The notes: generated by a model not told the origin, from the sequence alone. Positions 10,722 to 20,169 are shown, counted from the stretch's first letter. The stretch: 64,000 bases of DNA from Flagellimonas hadalis (GCF_007785775.2 NZ_VNIK02000011.1:59918-123917); one strand, 5' to 3'. Numbers and translations are program-made.

Positions 10722-11585
10722 ATGAAACGTAGAAATTTTATAACCACAGCCGCTGTGGGTTCCGCAGGTTTGGCATCCGTGTCCGGCTTTGCACAGGATA
10801 AAGGGGCCCAGAAGGAGTTTAAACTGAAGCACAACATCAACCACAGCGTGTGCGAATGGTGTTTTAACGATATTCCCTTTGAAGAGTTTTTACAGACGCT
10901 GAACGAACTGGGTGTAAAGGCCATTGATTTGATAGGTCCAGATAGATGGCATATCTTGAAGAAATATGACATCCATTGCTCCATGTGCAATGGCGCGGAA
11001 ATCAGCTTGACGGAGGGCTGGAACAACCCAAAATACCACGAGCAGCTCATCAAAAATTATACGGAAATGATCCCGAAGGTCGCCGAGGCGGGCTACACCA
11101 ACCTCATCTGTTTTAGTGGCAACCGCAACGGCATGAACGATTATGTCGGTCTTCAAAACTGTGTGGACGGGCTTTCGCAGATCATGCCCTTGGCCGAAAA
11201 ACATGGTGTGGTGATACAGATGGAGCTTTTTAATCAGCAAAACCACCCCGATTATATGTGCGATAGCTCTATTTGGGGCGTGGAACTCTGCAAGCACTTG
11301 GGCAGCGATAACTTTAAATTGTTGTTCGATATTTACCACATGCAGATCCAAGAAGGGGACATTATCCGCAGCATACAGAACTACCACCCCTATTTTGGGC
11401 ACTACCACACCGCTGGGGTCCCTGGCCGTAATGAGATCGATGAGACCCAAGAACTGTATTATCCTGCCATCATCAAGGCCATCCATGAAACCGGGTTTAG
11501 CGGTTATGTGGCCCAAGAGTTCATTGCCACCTGGGACGACAAGATTGCTGCGTTAAAGGATGGGTTTATGAGGTGTGATATATAA
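10722..11585 (+). CDS. Hydroxypyruvate isomerase-like TIM-barrel protein, Tat-exported
   Basis: 287 residues. The start MKRRNFITTAAVGSAGLASV is a twin-arginine signal (KRRNF), so the folded protein should go to the periplasm. The body belongs to the xylose isomerase-like TIM barrel family, closest in layout to hydroxypyruvate isomerase Hyi: metal-binding Glu in IQMELFNQ, Asp/His in LLFDIYHMQ, His in YFGHYHTAGVPGR, and the last Glu in YVAQEFIAT. Classical Hyi is cytoplasmic and acts on hydroxypyruvate and tartronate semialdehyde; a Tat-exported relative probably acts on a different keto-sugar or polyol. Substrate unknown. It is a single-gene unit with a TATCTTTC near-match to the -7 box about 20 bases before the ATG. 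Confidence 0.8.
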   Translation: MKRRNFITTAAVGSAGLASVSGFAQDKGAQKEFKLKHNINHSVCEWCFNDIPFEEFLQTLNELGVKAIDLIGPDRWHILKKYDIHCSMCNGAEISLTEGWNNPKYHEQLIKNYTEMIPKVAEAGYTNLICFSGNRNGMNDYVGLQNCVDGLSQIMPLAEKHGVVIQMELFNQQNHPDYMCDSSIWGVELCKHLGSDNFKLLFDIYHMQIQEGDIIRSIQNYHPYFGHYHTAGVPGRNEIDETQELYYPAIIKAIHETGFSGYVAQEFIATWDDKIAALKDGFMRCDI

Positions 11586-11607
11586 AATGTAAGCTCTATA
11601 TAACAGG

Positions 11608-12666
11608 CTATTTTTCAAACAATGCCTTAAACGTAGTGGCATCGTTTTCCTCTTCGGGGTTTTCTTCCTCGAACATTTTCAGAAAATTGGAAAAGCTGGT
11701 CCATGAGGTATGCAGCATGCCCCTGTAGCGGGGTTTCATGTCGGCGGTGGCGTTCTTTCGGAGAGTTTTGAGCATTTCTTGCTGTTCCAGGGCCACTTGG
11801 GGCTTTCGCCAAGAGCAGGTGGCCACATCAAATCCGTTCATGGCAAAATGGATGGCCGTAGGGTCAGGTCGTTCGTAGTGCCAATCGCAGATCATGACAT
11901 CCTTGGGAATAAGGTCGATGGCGCGGTGGGTATTGTTCATACTGGCCTCCCACATCCCCAATCCAGTGGTCTTGCCATCGATCAAGCGGTCGCCCCAGAT
12001 CCATAGCCGCTTATTGGTCTTGGCCAGATGGTTCCTGATCTTAGTGACCTCCCCTGCAAAAAGTTCCGCCTTGTCCCTTCCATTACATCGTGGGCAATTG
12101 GGCATGCCTATATAGAACACCTCGTCCATCCCCGCATGGAAGGCATCGGCCTTAAAGGCCGTTGTGATCTCGTCCACAAGATCAAAGACCACTTTGTGCA
12201 CCTCGGGGTGAAGCGGGCAATAACTTTTGCAGTACAGTCCGTCGGCGTTGGGCCATTTGTATTCCTCTGGAATTTTCACTTCTGGTGTCTCATCAAACTC
12301 AGGATAGACCTCCAACAGTTTACCGATCTTATCGGCCCAGGATTGGTGCCCCAACAAATTGATCTGCGGAACCACCTGGATATTGTGTGACTGGCAAGCA
12401 ACAACGATAGCGTCCACGTCCTTTTGAGTGAGCGGGTTTTCGCCGACCAACTCAGGGTGTGAAGTGTATTCAAAATTGTAATCGACACGCAGCACCAAGG
12501 TGTTGATTTTCCTCGGGGCCAGTTGCTCGTTGATGAATTTCACGAAAAGTCCCACGTTTTCCTTATCGGGAGCGGCAATGGCCAAGCCCCTCAACGGTAG
12601 ATCGTCCTGTGCACGCAGCAACAAAACGGTAAAAAATAGGAAACAAAACAGTACGGTTCTTTTCAT
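11608..12666 (-). CDS. GH20-like exported glycoside hydrolase
   Basis: 352 residues. Signal peptide at about 1-19 (ends LLRAQ). The body is a TIM barrel that resembles the catalytic domain of family 20 beta-N-acetylhexosaminidases; the key pair of acids is seen in FHAGMDEVFYIG (DE, near residue 192), where the family has H-x-G-G-D-E. The usual N-terminal GH20b domain and the C-terminal extension are missing, and 352 residues is short for the family (commonly 500-800). A cluster of cysteines (YCKSYCP, NCPRCNG) is unusual for an exported flavobacterial enzyme. It may be a divergent hexosaminidase or an enzyme with another specificity. It is convergent with the isomerase gene. Confidence 0.65.
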   Translation of the reverse strand: MKRTVLFCFLFFTVLLLRAQDDLPLRGLAIAAPDKENVGLFVKFINEQLAPRKINTLVLRVDYNFEYTSHPELVGENPLTQKDVDAIVVACQSHNIQVVPQINLLGHQSWADKIGKLLEVYPEFDETPEVKIPEEYKWPNADGLYCKSYCPLHPEVHKVVFDLVDEITTAFKADAFHAGMDEVFYIGMPNCPRCNGRDKAELFAGEVTKIRNHLAKTNKRLWIWGDRLIDGKTTGLGMWEASMNNTHRAIDLIPKDVMICDWHYERPDPTAIHFAMNGFDVATCSWRKPQVALEQQEMLKTLRKNATADMKPRYRGMLHTSWTSFSNFLKMFEEENPEEENDATTFKALFEK

Positions 12667-12755
12667 GACGGTTGATTTTGGTGTGTGCCATCAAGGCCCT
12701 ACAAACATATCGATTTTGTCTGTCTTAGGGAAGTATATGATCTTGGTGGTTCGTC

Positions 12756-13298
12756 TTACCCCCTTTTTGACTGGTCTTTTAGCGCTTTGGCAATCTTTTG
12801 GTTCCACTCCAGTTGCTTTTCCCTGTTCCTGGAAAAATTGGTCTCCCAATCGTACTGATCCTGATAGTCATCAAGTTCTTGAAGAATATCGTTGTAGATT
12901 TTCCGTACCTCGGCCTTTACATCATCGGAAAATGAGGTGCGTTTTAGCCTATTGCGCATTTTTCGGGCAAAGAGCTCTGAAATGTCAAAATGGAGTTGTT
13001 CGTGGGCCAAGGTATTGTCGTTACAGAGTGTTGGCCTATACCAAGATTCGTTCGGGTAAAAATAGGCGGTCACCTCAAAATCGAGTCTCACTTCGTGGTG
13101 CAACAGATTTGCGGAATAGGTATAGCTGATACCACTGGCAGTTGTGGCCGCAGGAACGGCGGCAGGGGGCACTTTTCCTTTAAAATCGGCCCAAGTGAGC
13201 CGTATGTTTTCATCCCATGGAACACCCTCCTCAATTTCTTGTGCAGCTCCCAAAAAACCGAGAAAAAGCAAGCATCCGATGAAAACTATCTTACCCAA
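12756..13298 (-). CDS. DUF922 exported protein with HExxH motif
   Basis: 180 residues. Signal peptide at about 1-19 (ends GAAQ). The core phrase LTWADFKGKVP and the HEQLHFDISE motif identify DUF922, a family predicted to be zinc metalloproteases from its HExxH site (here HEQLH). The C terminus is a charged helix that ends in KALKDQSKRG. It is the last gene of the guaA - LysM - osmC - DUF922 run: its start overlaps the end of osmC by 13 bases, which suggests translational coupling. Protease activity is inferred from the motif only. Confidence 0.75.
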   Translation of the reverse strand: MGKIVFIGCLLFLGFLGAAQEIEEGVPWDENIRLTWADFKGKVPPAAVPAATTASGISYTYSANLLHHEVRLDFEVTAYFYPNESWYRPTLCNDNTLAHEQLHFDISELFARKMRNRLKRTSFSDDVKAEVRKIYNDILQELDDYQDQYDWETNFSRNREKQLEWNQKIAKALKDQSKRG

Positions 13299-13690
13299 TG
13301 AAAATCGATTACCCTTTCAATGTCTGGATGTAGGCTGTAGTGCACGGGGCATGTGTTTGCGGTGTGCACCAAAATCTTTCTGTTCTTTTCGGACACGTCT
13401 TTCGGCAGTTCAAACTTCACTTCGATTTTGGATATCCGTCTTGGGTTGGCGGCCATGTGCTTGGTCACTTCAGCAATGGAACCCGTCAAATCCACACCCA
13501 AATCCCTGGCCTTGATCCCCATCATGGTCATCATGCAATTGGCCAATCCGGTCGCCACGGTATCGGTCGGGGAAAAGGCCTCACCCTTGCCATTGTTGTC
13601 CACGGGGGCATCGGTGATGTACTCACTTCCTGACCTGACGTGGACACAAGTGGTCCGTAGGTCTCCGTTATAGGTTACTTTTGATGTCAT
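13286..13690 (-). CDS. OsmC family protein
   Basis: 134 residues. OsmC/Ohr proteins reduce organic hydroperoxides using two cysteines. Here the first is in GLANCMMTMMGI and the second in HTANTCPVHYSL, the right order and spacing for the family. The substrate-side loop SPTDTVATGLA is also present. Length is normal. The gene overlaps the end of the LysM gene by 23 bases and the start of DUF922 by 13 bases, so it is embedded in an operon. OsmC and YhfA-type subgroups cannot be separated confidently without alignment. Confidence 0.88.
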   Translation of the reverse strand: MTSKVTYNGDLRTTCVHVRSGSEYITDAPVDNNGKGEAFSPTDTVATGLANCMMTMMGIKARDLGVDLTGSIAEVTKHMAANPRRISKIEVKFELPKDVSEKNRKILVHTANTCPVHYSLHPDIERVIDFHWVR

Positions 13691-15812
13691 CTGGATTTAC
13701 TTCTTTGATCTGTAGGTCTTCATACATCATAATATAGCACGCCCGGTTGAAGTAGCCTGAGGTCCAATCGTTCAAATAATCAAAACTGTTGCCCGTGTAC
13801 TCCGTTAGACCAATGATCTTGGAGGTTTCAAAAAGATTGTTCTTATGGGCCAGCTTCAACAGCACATCAAAAGTGACATCAAACCCACGCACCGCATATC
13901 GGTCGGGCTTCAATCCATTATAGCGTTTTTCATAGGCCGCGACAAAGGTGTCGTTGGCCGCTTCCCTATAAAATGAGGGGTAAGTGAACCTTAAGTTGGA
14001 TAAATGGGTCATGGAAACTGCATCGTCCTCGAAGGCCCCATTATAGCTAGTGGTGAACATGCGCACTTTTGTCTTTTCCGTGTTGGCCGAGTTCAAAATG
14101 GAACTGACGCTGGACACCATATTGGGTTGATCCGTTTCCAAGAACACCCAATTTTCCTTGGTGTCGGAGAGTTTCACCAAAAACCTATCCAAATGGAGGG
14201 ACTTGTTGTCAATGATTTTTGCAATCTGCGCCGCCGGAAATTTGGACAGAATGGAATCGTGCGCCACCTGATGGGTGGAGTCGGCCACAATGATCACATT
14301 CTCCCCCTTATGCATTTTTTTCATGTAGGCGAGCATTTTCTCCCTCAATACGGCATCGCGCGGCACGGAAAAGAAAACATTGCCATGGCTCAATTTGCTT
14401 TCTGAAGCAATCGGAGCGATCACCGGGATGTTCTTGGTGGCAGCTTGCACGGCAACCTCGTTCAAAGCCTCAGAGGACACTGGGCCAATGATGGCGTTCA
14501 CCCCGTTCAGGTTTTCCCTGAAAAGTATCTCCTTGACCTTGGCCTGGCTCAGTTCGGTGTCGTATGTTTTCACATCGACAGAAACACCCAATTTCTTGAT
14601 GGAATCCAAGGCTACCAGAGCTCCGGTGTAGAACCCAAGGCTAAGGGTAAGATCTCTTCGGCTCTTGATCATGCTTTCGGCCCTTTCCTTGTCATTCACA
14701 TTTACACGGTCCAATCTGAAAGGCAGCATAAAGACCAATTTGGGCCTGTTCTTTACATCTATACTATCAATAAGGTTGATCTTGTCCAGGACCAATGCAT
14801 TCTTCACTTCCAGTCCTTTTGCTTTTTCCTTCGGAAGTTTGAGTACCATGCCCGCTTTGAGGCCGTTTTCAAGATCGGGATTCAAACGGAAAAGTTCCTC
14901 CCTTGAAATTTTGAGGTTTTGGGTGATCCTGAAAATATTTTGCTTGGGCTTGACTTCGTAAAAGATGAAATTTTCAGTGTTCACGGCCCCCGATGTGTCC
15001 CTTTTTTTGGGCAAACGGATGACCATACCCTCCTTGAGGCCACCTTGCTTCATCACCTCTGGGTTCAGCTTGACAATGGAGTCTGAAGGAATCCCATATT
15101 CCCTGCCCAGACTATAGAGGGTCATTTTTGGGGGTACGGTATAGGATGTGAACAGGTTCACTTGTTGTTCCTTGAGGCTATCACCTTTGGGTCGGGGGAG
15201 TTTCAGTTCCTGCCCGGCCGCCAAATAGTTGCTGGTCTTGTCCAAATTAGGGTTCAAGAGCAAGAGACTGTCCACGGTAATGCCATACTTGTGGGCAATG
15301 CTCCATCTGGTTTCCTTGGGTTGGACGGTATAGGTCTCAAAATCGAGGTCCCTTTCCTCATCTGGATCCACTTTGGGAAACTTGGGGATCTGGAGCACCA
15401 TTCCTTTTTTCAACTGCTCGGAATACAACTGGCGGTTATAGCGTTTGATCTGCTCTTCCGTGACCTTGTATTTTTGGGTAAGCCCGAACATGGTCTCTTT
15501 TCTCTTTACCCTGTGCCGTGTATAACCAATGGGCTTTATTTCTTCCTGTTCTTCCTGTTCCGGCTTTTTGTCCTCCACGGTAACGGCCCCGTTCAAGGGT
15601 ATGATCAACATGGTGTTGACCTTCACATCGGAAGCACTTTTGATTTCTTTATTGGCCTGTAAAATGGAGTATGGGGTTACCCTATATTTTTGGGAAATGC
15701 TCTGTAGCGTTTCCCCTTCCTTTACGGCATGTGTGGCATAGTTCTGTGCGGAAACTGGGATTGCCGCCAAAAAGATGACCGCAATGAACAGTTGTAAGAT
15801 GTTTTTTTTCAT
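13668..15812 (-). CDS. Exported protein with five LysM repeats and a type-1 periplasmic-binding domain
   Basis: 714 residues. Signal peptide at 1-22. Five LysM units follow at about 25-72, 97-142, 158-205, 221-268 and 283-328; each has the family pattern (for example [17 protein letters not shown]) and ends near a proline (LIIP, LQIP, LKLP, IRLP, LKLP). The rest (about 355-700) looks like an ABC amino-acid receptor of the leucine-binding fold ([30 protein letters not shown]). The fusion would place a ligand sensor on peptidoglycan; similar LysM-PBP proteins occur in Bacteroidota but their ligand is unknown. The ATG at 15,812 overlaps the guaA stop as ATGA; an ATG two codons upstream is possible. 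Confidence 0.85.
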   Translation of the reverse strand: MKKNILQLFIAVIFLAAIPVSAQNYATHAVKEGETLQSISQKYRVTPYSILQANKEIKSASDVKVNTMLIIPLNGAVTVEDKKPEQEEQEEIKPIGYTRHRVKRKETMFGLTQKYKVTEEQIKRYNRQLYSEQLKKGMVLQIPKFPKVDPDEERDLDFETYTVQPKETRWSIAHKYGITVDSLLLLNPNLDKTSNYLAAGQELKLPRPKGDSLKEQQVNLFTSYTVPPKMTLYSLGREYGIPSDSIVKLNPEVMKQGGLKEGMVIRLPKKRDTSGAVNTENFIFYEVKPKQNIFRITQNLKISREELFRLNPDLENGLKAGMVLKLPKEKAKGLEVKNALVLDKINLIDSIDVKNRPKLVFMLPFRLDRVNVNDKERAESMIKSRRDLTLSLGFYTGALVALDSIKKLGVSVDVKTYDTELSQAKVKEILFRENLNGVNAIIGPVSSEALNEVAVQAATKNIPVIAPIASESKLSHGNVFFSVPRDAVLREKMLAYMKKMHKGENVIIVADSTHQVAHDSILSKFPAAQIAKIIDNKSLHLDRFLVKLSDTKENWVFLETDQPNMVSSVSSILNSANTEKTKVRMFTTSYNGAFEDDAVSMTHLSNLRFTYPSFYREAANDTFVAAYEKRYNGLKPDRYAVRGFDVTFDVLLKLAHKNNLFETSKIIGLTEYTGNSFDYLNDWTSGYFNRACYIMMYEDLQIKEVNPDDIKSNL

Positions 15813-17341
15813 TCCCATTCTATAGTTGCAGGTGGTTTTGAGCTGATGTCATACACTACTCTATTAACGCCCTTGACCTTGTTTATTATATCATTAGAGG
15901 TCTTTTGAAGGAATTCATAGGGTAAATTCACCCAATCTGCTGTCATTCCATCGGTACTTTCAACGGCCCTGAGCGCTACACATTTCTCATAGGTACGCTC
16001 ATCTCCCATGACCCCGACACTATCTACGGGCAAAAGCATGGCTCCGGCCTGCCAAACCTTGTCATAAAGTCCCCATTTTTTCAAACCTTCAATAAAAATG
16101 GCATCCACTTCTTGCAAAATGGCCACTTTTTCCGGGGTGATGTCCCCCAAGATGCGTATGCCCAATCCCGGTCCGGGAAATGGGTGACGTCCCAAAATGG
16201 ATTCGGACATGCCCATGCTGGCCCCTACCCTTCGCACTTCATCCTTGAACAACATTTTCAAGGGCTCCACGATCTTCAGTTTCATATAATCCGGCAATCC
16301 ACCGACATTGTGGTGGCTCTTGATGACGGCCGATGGTCCACCACTTGCCGAAACGGATTCAATCCTGTCCGGATAAATGGTGCCTTGCGCCAGCCATTTG
16401 GCATTTTCCACTTTGTGGGCCTCATCATCAAAAACTTCGATGAAGACCCTGCCAATGATCTTTCTTTTTCCCTCTGGATCGGATTCTCCCTTCAGCGCGT
16501 CCAAAAAACGTGCCGAAGCATCCACGCCCTTCACATTGAGCCCCATGTGCTTGTATTGGACCAACACATTTTCAAACTCATTCTTGCGCAAAAGGCCATT
16601 GTTCACAAAAATACAGTGCAAATGATCTCCGATCGCTTTGTGCAGCAGCATGGCCGCCACACTGGAATCTACCCCCCCGGATAGTCCCAAGATCACTTTA
16701 TCCTGACCGATCTCTGCTTTTAATTCTTCAACGGTAGTCTCCACAAAGGCATCTGGGGTCCAGTCCTGTTTTAATCCGGCGATGTTCACCAGAAAGTTTT
16801 CGAGCAATTTTTTCCCGTCCGTTGTGTGGTAAACTTCAGGGTGAAATTGAATTCCGTAGGTGGTTTCGCCATCGATCTTGAAAGCCGCATTTTCCACATC
16901 GTGGGTGCTTGCCAAACGGATTCCACCTTCGGGAAGTTCCTTGATGGTATCGCTATGGCTCATCCACACTTGACTTCCTTGGTCCAACCCTTTCAAAAAT
17001 TCCTCTTCATTTTTTACGAAGGACAAATTGGCCCTTCCATATTCCCTTGTCGCCGATGGGGCCACATTGCCCCCATGGAAGTGGGATAGGTATTGCGCCC
17101 CGTAACAAATGCCCAATAATGGCATTTTCCCTTTTATCCCAGAAAGATCGGGATGTGGTGCGGTTTCGGACCTAACGGAGGAAGGCGACCCCGAAAGGAT
17201 CACGGCCTTGTATTCAGAAAGGTCTTTGGGCAATTTGTTGTATGGCTTTATTTCCGAGTATATGTTCAGTTCCCTGACGCGTCTTGCAATCAATTGGGTG
17301 TACTGGGAACCGAAATCCAAGATGAGTACGTTGTTATGCAT
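15809..17341 (-). CDS. guaA: GMP synthase (glutamine-hydrolysing) GuaA
   Basis: 510 residues. It converts XMP to GMP with ATP and glutamine. The N-terminal glutaminase has the catalytic Cys in LGICYGAQ and the His-Glu pair in [10 protein letters not shown]; the ATP pyrophosphatase P-loop is [13 protein letters not shown]; the C-terminal dimerisation domain ends [14 protein letters not shown], the normal GuaA terminus. The start chosen is the ATG giving [20 protein letters not shown]; the frame is open five codons further but family members begin here. A TATTTTTG box ends only 3 bases before this ATG, which would give a leaderless mRNA. It heads the four-gene operon. Confidence 0.97.
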   Translation of the reverse strand: MHNNVLILDFGSQYTQLIARRVRELNIYSEIKPYNKLPKDLSEYKAVILSGSPSSVRSETAPHPDLSGIKGKMPLLGICYGAQYLSHFHGGNVAPSATREYGRANLSFVKNEEEFLKGLDQGSQVWMSHSDTIKELPEGGIRLASTHDVENAAFKIDGETTYGIQFHPEVYHTTDGKKLLENFLVNIAGLKQDWTPDAFVETTVEELKAEIGQDKVILGLSGGVDSSVAAMLLHKAIGDHLHCIFVNNGLLRKNEFENVLVQYKHMGLNVKGVDASARFLDALKGESDPEGKRKIIGRVFIEVFDDEAHKVENAKWLAQGTIYPDRIESVSASGGPSAVIKSHHNVGGLPDYMKLKIVEPLKMLFKDEVRRVGASMGMSESILGRHPFPGPGLGIRILGDITPEKVAILQEVDAIFIEGLKKWGLYDKVWQAGAMLLPVDSVGVMGDERTYEKCVALRAVESTDGMTADWVNLPYEFLQKTSNDIINKVKGVNRVVYDISSKPPATIEWE

Positions 17342-17344
17342 GGG

Positions 17345-17352
17345 CAAAAATA
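17345..17352 (-). promoter_or_regulatory. Putative -7 box of guaA (leaderless start)
   Basis: On the minus strand TATTTTTG is followed by CCC and then the guaA ATG. With the usual distance from this box to +1 (about 4 bases), transcription would begin at the A of the start codon. A T-rich but inexact -33 region lies about 19 bases upstream. Confidence 0.35.
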
Positions 17353-17543
17353 GCAATTTGCTTTAGTTGAAAAAGTATGTTTTAAAGGATATTTATGACA
17401 TCTTTTCAAAAAGGTGGCCCAACCCAATGGATACCAGCATGGCGCCCTTTGTCATTCCCCGCCAATGTAAGAACATAACCTTATGTAGTTTTTTTCTTAA
17501 CAGTTTTCGTCATTTCTTTGCGTTTCCTAAAAAAGTAAAAAGC

Positions 17544-18203
17544 ATGATCAAGGGATTCATCTTTGATTTGGACGGAGTGATCACCGATACTGCCGAGTTG
17601 CATTACGAAGCGTGGAAAAAACTTTCCGATGAAATGGGCTGGCACTTTGACCGTGAACTCAATGAGAAGCTCAGGGGAATTTCCCGAATGGATTCCATAA
17701 AGGTCATCATGGACCACAATCATGTTTCCCTTGCCGATGATGTGATCGTTGAGCTTGCCACCAAGAAAAATGACATTTATGTCAATAGCTTGGAGAGCAT
17801 GACCCCCGACGATTATCTTCCCGGTGCCAAGGAATTGCTCACCCATTTGCGGCAGGAAGGATTCTTGGTCGCTTTGGGAAGTGCCAGCAAAAATGCCATC
17901 AAGGTGCTCCAACAGCTCAAAGCCATGCATTATTTTGATGTGATCGGGGACGGGAACAGTGTGGCGAAGAGCAAACCTGCCCCAGATATCTTTTTGTACG
18001 CTTCCGAAAAATTAAAATTGCAACCCAGCAACTGTGTGGTTTTCGAGGATGCCGAAAAAGGTATCGACGCTGCCATTGCAGGCGGATTCCACAGCGTTGG
18101 AATTGGTCCCGAAGAAAGGGTAGGACATGCCGAGCTGCGGTTTAACACCATGAAGGAAGCCACCTATTTTGAGGTCCGGTCCTTCTTTTCGGATTTTTTC
18201 TGA
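17544..18203 (+). CDS. pgmB: Beta-phosphoglucomutase (HAD superfamily)
   Basis: 219 residues, start at the ATG giving MIKGFIFDLDGVITDTAELHY; the open frame before it has no similarity and is rejected. The HAD nucleophile and acid are the two Asp of FDLDGV. The cap domain carries LRGISRMDSIK, which fits the phosphate-binding Arg and hinge of beta-phosphoglucomutase, and the later motifs are present (GSASKNA; SKPAPDIFL; FEDAEKGIDAAIAGG). The enzyme interconverts beta-glucose 1- and 6-phosphate, normally after maltose or trehalose phosphorylase. No such phosphorylase lies nearby, so it acts here apart from its usual partners. A strong terminator follows. Confidence 0.9.
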   Translation: MIKGFIFDLDGVITDTAELHYEAWKKLSDEMGWHFDRELNEKLRGISRMDSIKVIMDHNHVSLADDVIVELATKKNDIYVNSLESMTPDDYLPGAKELLTHLRQEGFLVALGSASKNAIKVLQQLKAMHYFDVIGDGNSVAKSKPAPDIFLYASEKLKLQPSNCVVFEDAEKGIDAAIAGGFHSVGIGPEERVGHAELRFNTMKEATYFEVRSFFSDFF

Positions 18204-18231
18204 TTCCTTTTTGAAAATGGATATAAAAGCG

Positions 18232-18261
18232 AAAAGCCCCGGGAACCACTCCGGAGCTTTT
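18232..18261. terminator. Terminator after pgmB (usable on both strands)
   Basis: An 11-bp stem (AAAAGCCCCGG / CCGGAGCTTTT with one G-T type mismatch) and an 8-base loop begin about 28 bases after the pgmB stop. On the minus strand the hairpin would end the bshC transcript or a small RNA from this gap. Confidence 0.7.
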
Positions 18262-18280
18262 CAATAAAATCAAAACCAAC

Positions 18281-18331
18281 CTAAACATATGAGTTAACCA
18301 ACTCATAAATCTTTAAACTTTTCTTTTTCAT
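18281..18331 (-). ncRNA. Candidate small transcript or 16-codon micro-ORF downstream of bshC
   Basis: The 216-base gap between pgmB and bshC holds, on the minus strand, a 16-codon frame (MKKKSLKIYELVNSYV, 18,331 to 18,283) that includes an exact 7-bp inverted repeat (ATGAGTT-AACC-AACTCAT, 18,289-18,306) and runs into the terminator at 18,232-18,261. The layout (short frame, then hairpin) matches the better supported unit at 30.5 kb. I see no convincing promoter, so this may simply be the 3' UTR of bshC. Confidence 0.25.
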
Positions 18332-18419
18332 AGCAACTTTCAATAACTAAACAACCAGAAGGGAAAATACCCTACCTAGTTTTTACTTTTTTTAAAAAAA
18401 ATCGGTTTTCTGTCCTAGA

Positions 18420-20021
18420 TCAGGATTTCAGGACAAGGAATCCGTCACAGAATGGATCTAAGGTATCCGATAAGGTAGGAATAAGGGAGTCCCCCATTTC
18501 GAGGTACATCTCGGAAAAATTGAGCTGTCTTTCCTGAAGGGATTTGTTGGGAAACAGTTCATTCTGAAGGTCGGTGAGTCGGACCACATGGTCCTTCAAC
18601 TTTCTTTTTTGGGCCTGCAGCAACCGCTTTTCCAGGGCATCCAATCCTTTCTTTTGCTTCACTTCCTGGGCCTTTACCGCTCCCAAAAAGCTCTTGTCGG
18701 TCTGCTCCGCCAGTTCGTACATCAGTTGGAATTGTTCTTCCAATAGTTTTTTCTGGGGAGAAAAATCAATATCGATATTGGAGATTTCCCGGATTTTCTT
18801 GTTGATCAACGAGTGCTGTTTCAGGAAGAGGTGGGAAATCTTTACACCCAGTTTTTGTGCTTTTTTGTACTGCTTCCCCGTGACCAGCAAAGCTGAGTTT
18901 CGCAGCAGGAGCATGGGAAAGGTGATTCCCATATCCTCAAAGTAAGGTTTAAGTTCCAACCAATAGGCCAACTCCCCTCCCCCTCCGATATAACAAAGAT
19001 TGGGCAGAATCACTTCTTGGTAGAGTGGCCGGGCGATCACATTGGGTGAAAACCGTTCGGGGTGCTGCTCCAATTCTTCCCGGAGCTGATCTGGCGTAAA
19101 TTTGATCTGGGTATCGACCACATAAAAATGGCCATTCTTTTTAACAATTCGCTCCCTCAAGCCATCCTTGAGATAAAAATAATTGATTTCCCGAGGGTTC
19201 ACTTGGATGGTATAGTCGGCAGATACCTTGGCAAGCGCATCAATGGTCTCCGTGACCCTGTGAAAGGGGGTATGCTCGAAAATATCCTTCTCCGCAAACG
19301 GGACCAGCAATTGCTTCAAACTGGCGTCATCCCCATCCACAATGACCAATCCTTGGTCGCCAAACAGTTCATTGGCCAAAAAACGGGTGGCCTTCGCAAG
19401 ATTGTCATGCTCTATATAGGCCCTACGGAAGAGGTCCTTCAATCTTTCCGCCTTGGTGGTCTGTCCCAATTCGGCGGTCAGTGTTTCAAAAAGGACTTCC
19501 AAACCCTCTGTGGACAGTCTTCCCACGGCTCCGGATGCCTTTTTGTTCCACTGTATCTTCTTTCCGTGCAGGTTGAAATAATTGATCTCCTCAAAATCAT
19601 GGTCCTCCGTGGCCATCCAGTATACCGGCACAAAATAATGGTTCGGGTACCTCTCCTTCAGTTGCTTCGCCAAGTTGATGGCCGAAACGATCTTGTACAA
19701 AAAATATAAGGGTCCTGTGAAAAGGTTCAGTTGATGCCCTGTCACCACGGTAAACGTATTGGTGCCCTCCAAGGAAGCAATGTTGCCCAAAGTGGCTTCC
19801 GTTGCCTCAAACCCTCTATACTGATCCTTCAAAGATGCCACCAAAATCGCTCTATGGGCATCTGGATAGTTTTCCTGTTTTTCCTTGATCTGTCCTTCAA
19901 AGTTCTCGGGCAAGGGAAATCGGTTGAAAAATGGTTTTAGTTCCTCCCGTTGTTCCAGGTAATCGCAAATAAGCCTTGAAAAATAACCTGTTTCCTTAAA
20001 GGGTACACAATCTACTTCCAT
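18420..20021 (-). CDS. bshC: Putative cysteine ligase BshC (bacillithiol synthesis)
   Basis: 533 residues, the usual BshC length. It is thought to add cysteine to glucosaminyl-malate, the last step in making bacillithiol, the low-molecular-weight thiol of many Firmicutes and Bacteroidota. Recognisable family phrases are the N-terminal VPFKETGYFSRLICDYL, the TVVTGHQLNLFTGPLYFLYK nucleotide-site region, MATEDHDFEEIN and the GGGGELAYWLELKPYF block. The C-terminal third is a lysine-rich coiled coil (about 400-500). bshA and bshB are not in the window. A -7 box TATCTTTG lies 20-27 bases upstream of the ATG. Confidence 0.93.
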   Translation of the reverse strand: MEVDCVPFKETGYFSRLICDYLEQREELKPFFNRFPLPENFEGQIKEKQENYPDAHRAILVASLKDQYRGFEATEATLGNIASLEGTNTFTVVTGHQLNLFTGPLYFLYKIVSAINLAKQLKERYPNHYFVPVYWMATEDHDFEEINYFNLHGKKIQWNKKASGAVGRLSTEGLEVLFETLTAELGQTTKAERLKDLFRRAYIEHDNLAKATRFLANELFGDQGLVIVDGDDASLKQLLVPFAEKDIFEHTPFHRVTETIDALAKVSADYTIQVNPREINYFYLKDGLRERIVKKNGHFYVVDTQIKFTPDQLREELEQHPERFSPNVIARPLYQEVILPNLCYIGGGGELAYWLELKPYFEDMGITFPMLLLRNSALLVTGKQYKKAQKLGVKISHLFLKQHSLINKKIREISNIDIDFSPQKKLLEEQFQLMYELAEQTDKSFLGAVKAQEVKQKKGLDALEKRLLQAQKRKLKDHVVRLTDLQNELFPNKSLQERQLNFSEMYLEMGDSLIPTLSDTLDPFCDGFLVLKS

Positions 20022-20040
20022 TAAAACTGAATGAGGTGGT

Positions 20041-20048
20041 CAAAGATA
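20041..20048 (-). promoter_or_regulatory. Putative -7 box of bshC
   Basis: Minus strand TATCTTTG is an exact TAnnTTTG match, 19 bases before the bshC start. No TTTG is seen at the -33 distance. Confidence 0.35.
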
Positions 20049-20140
20049 ATTCTCTTCTTTTTTACTAATCCTAAAAATACGTTAATTACTTTTTTGGCCA
20101 TGTGACACTTGAAAATTATGACTCTAGCTGAATTTATTGT

Positions 20141-20148
20141 TAGATTTG
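20141..20148 (+). promoter_or_regulatory. Putative -7 box of the M14 carboxypeptidase gene
   Basis: TAGATTTG matches TAnnTTTG exactly and ends 21 bases before the ATG at 20,170. The -33 element is not obvious. Confidence 0.35.
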
Positions 20149-20169
20149 GTTTGAACTAATGACCCATAC

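Noticed and set aside
10676..11053. Long upstream extension of the DUF3820 frame
   Set aside because: It runs antisense through the isomerase gene; the short form starts where DUF3820 similarity begins.
13303..13312. AATCGATTAC, similar to the operator core
   Set aside because: It is inside the osmC coding region and lacks the outer bases of the palindrome.
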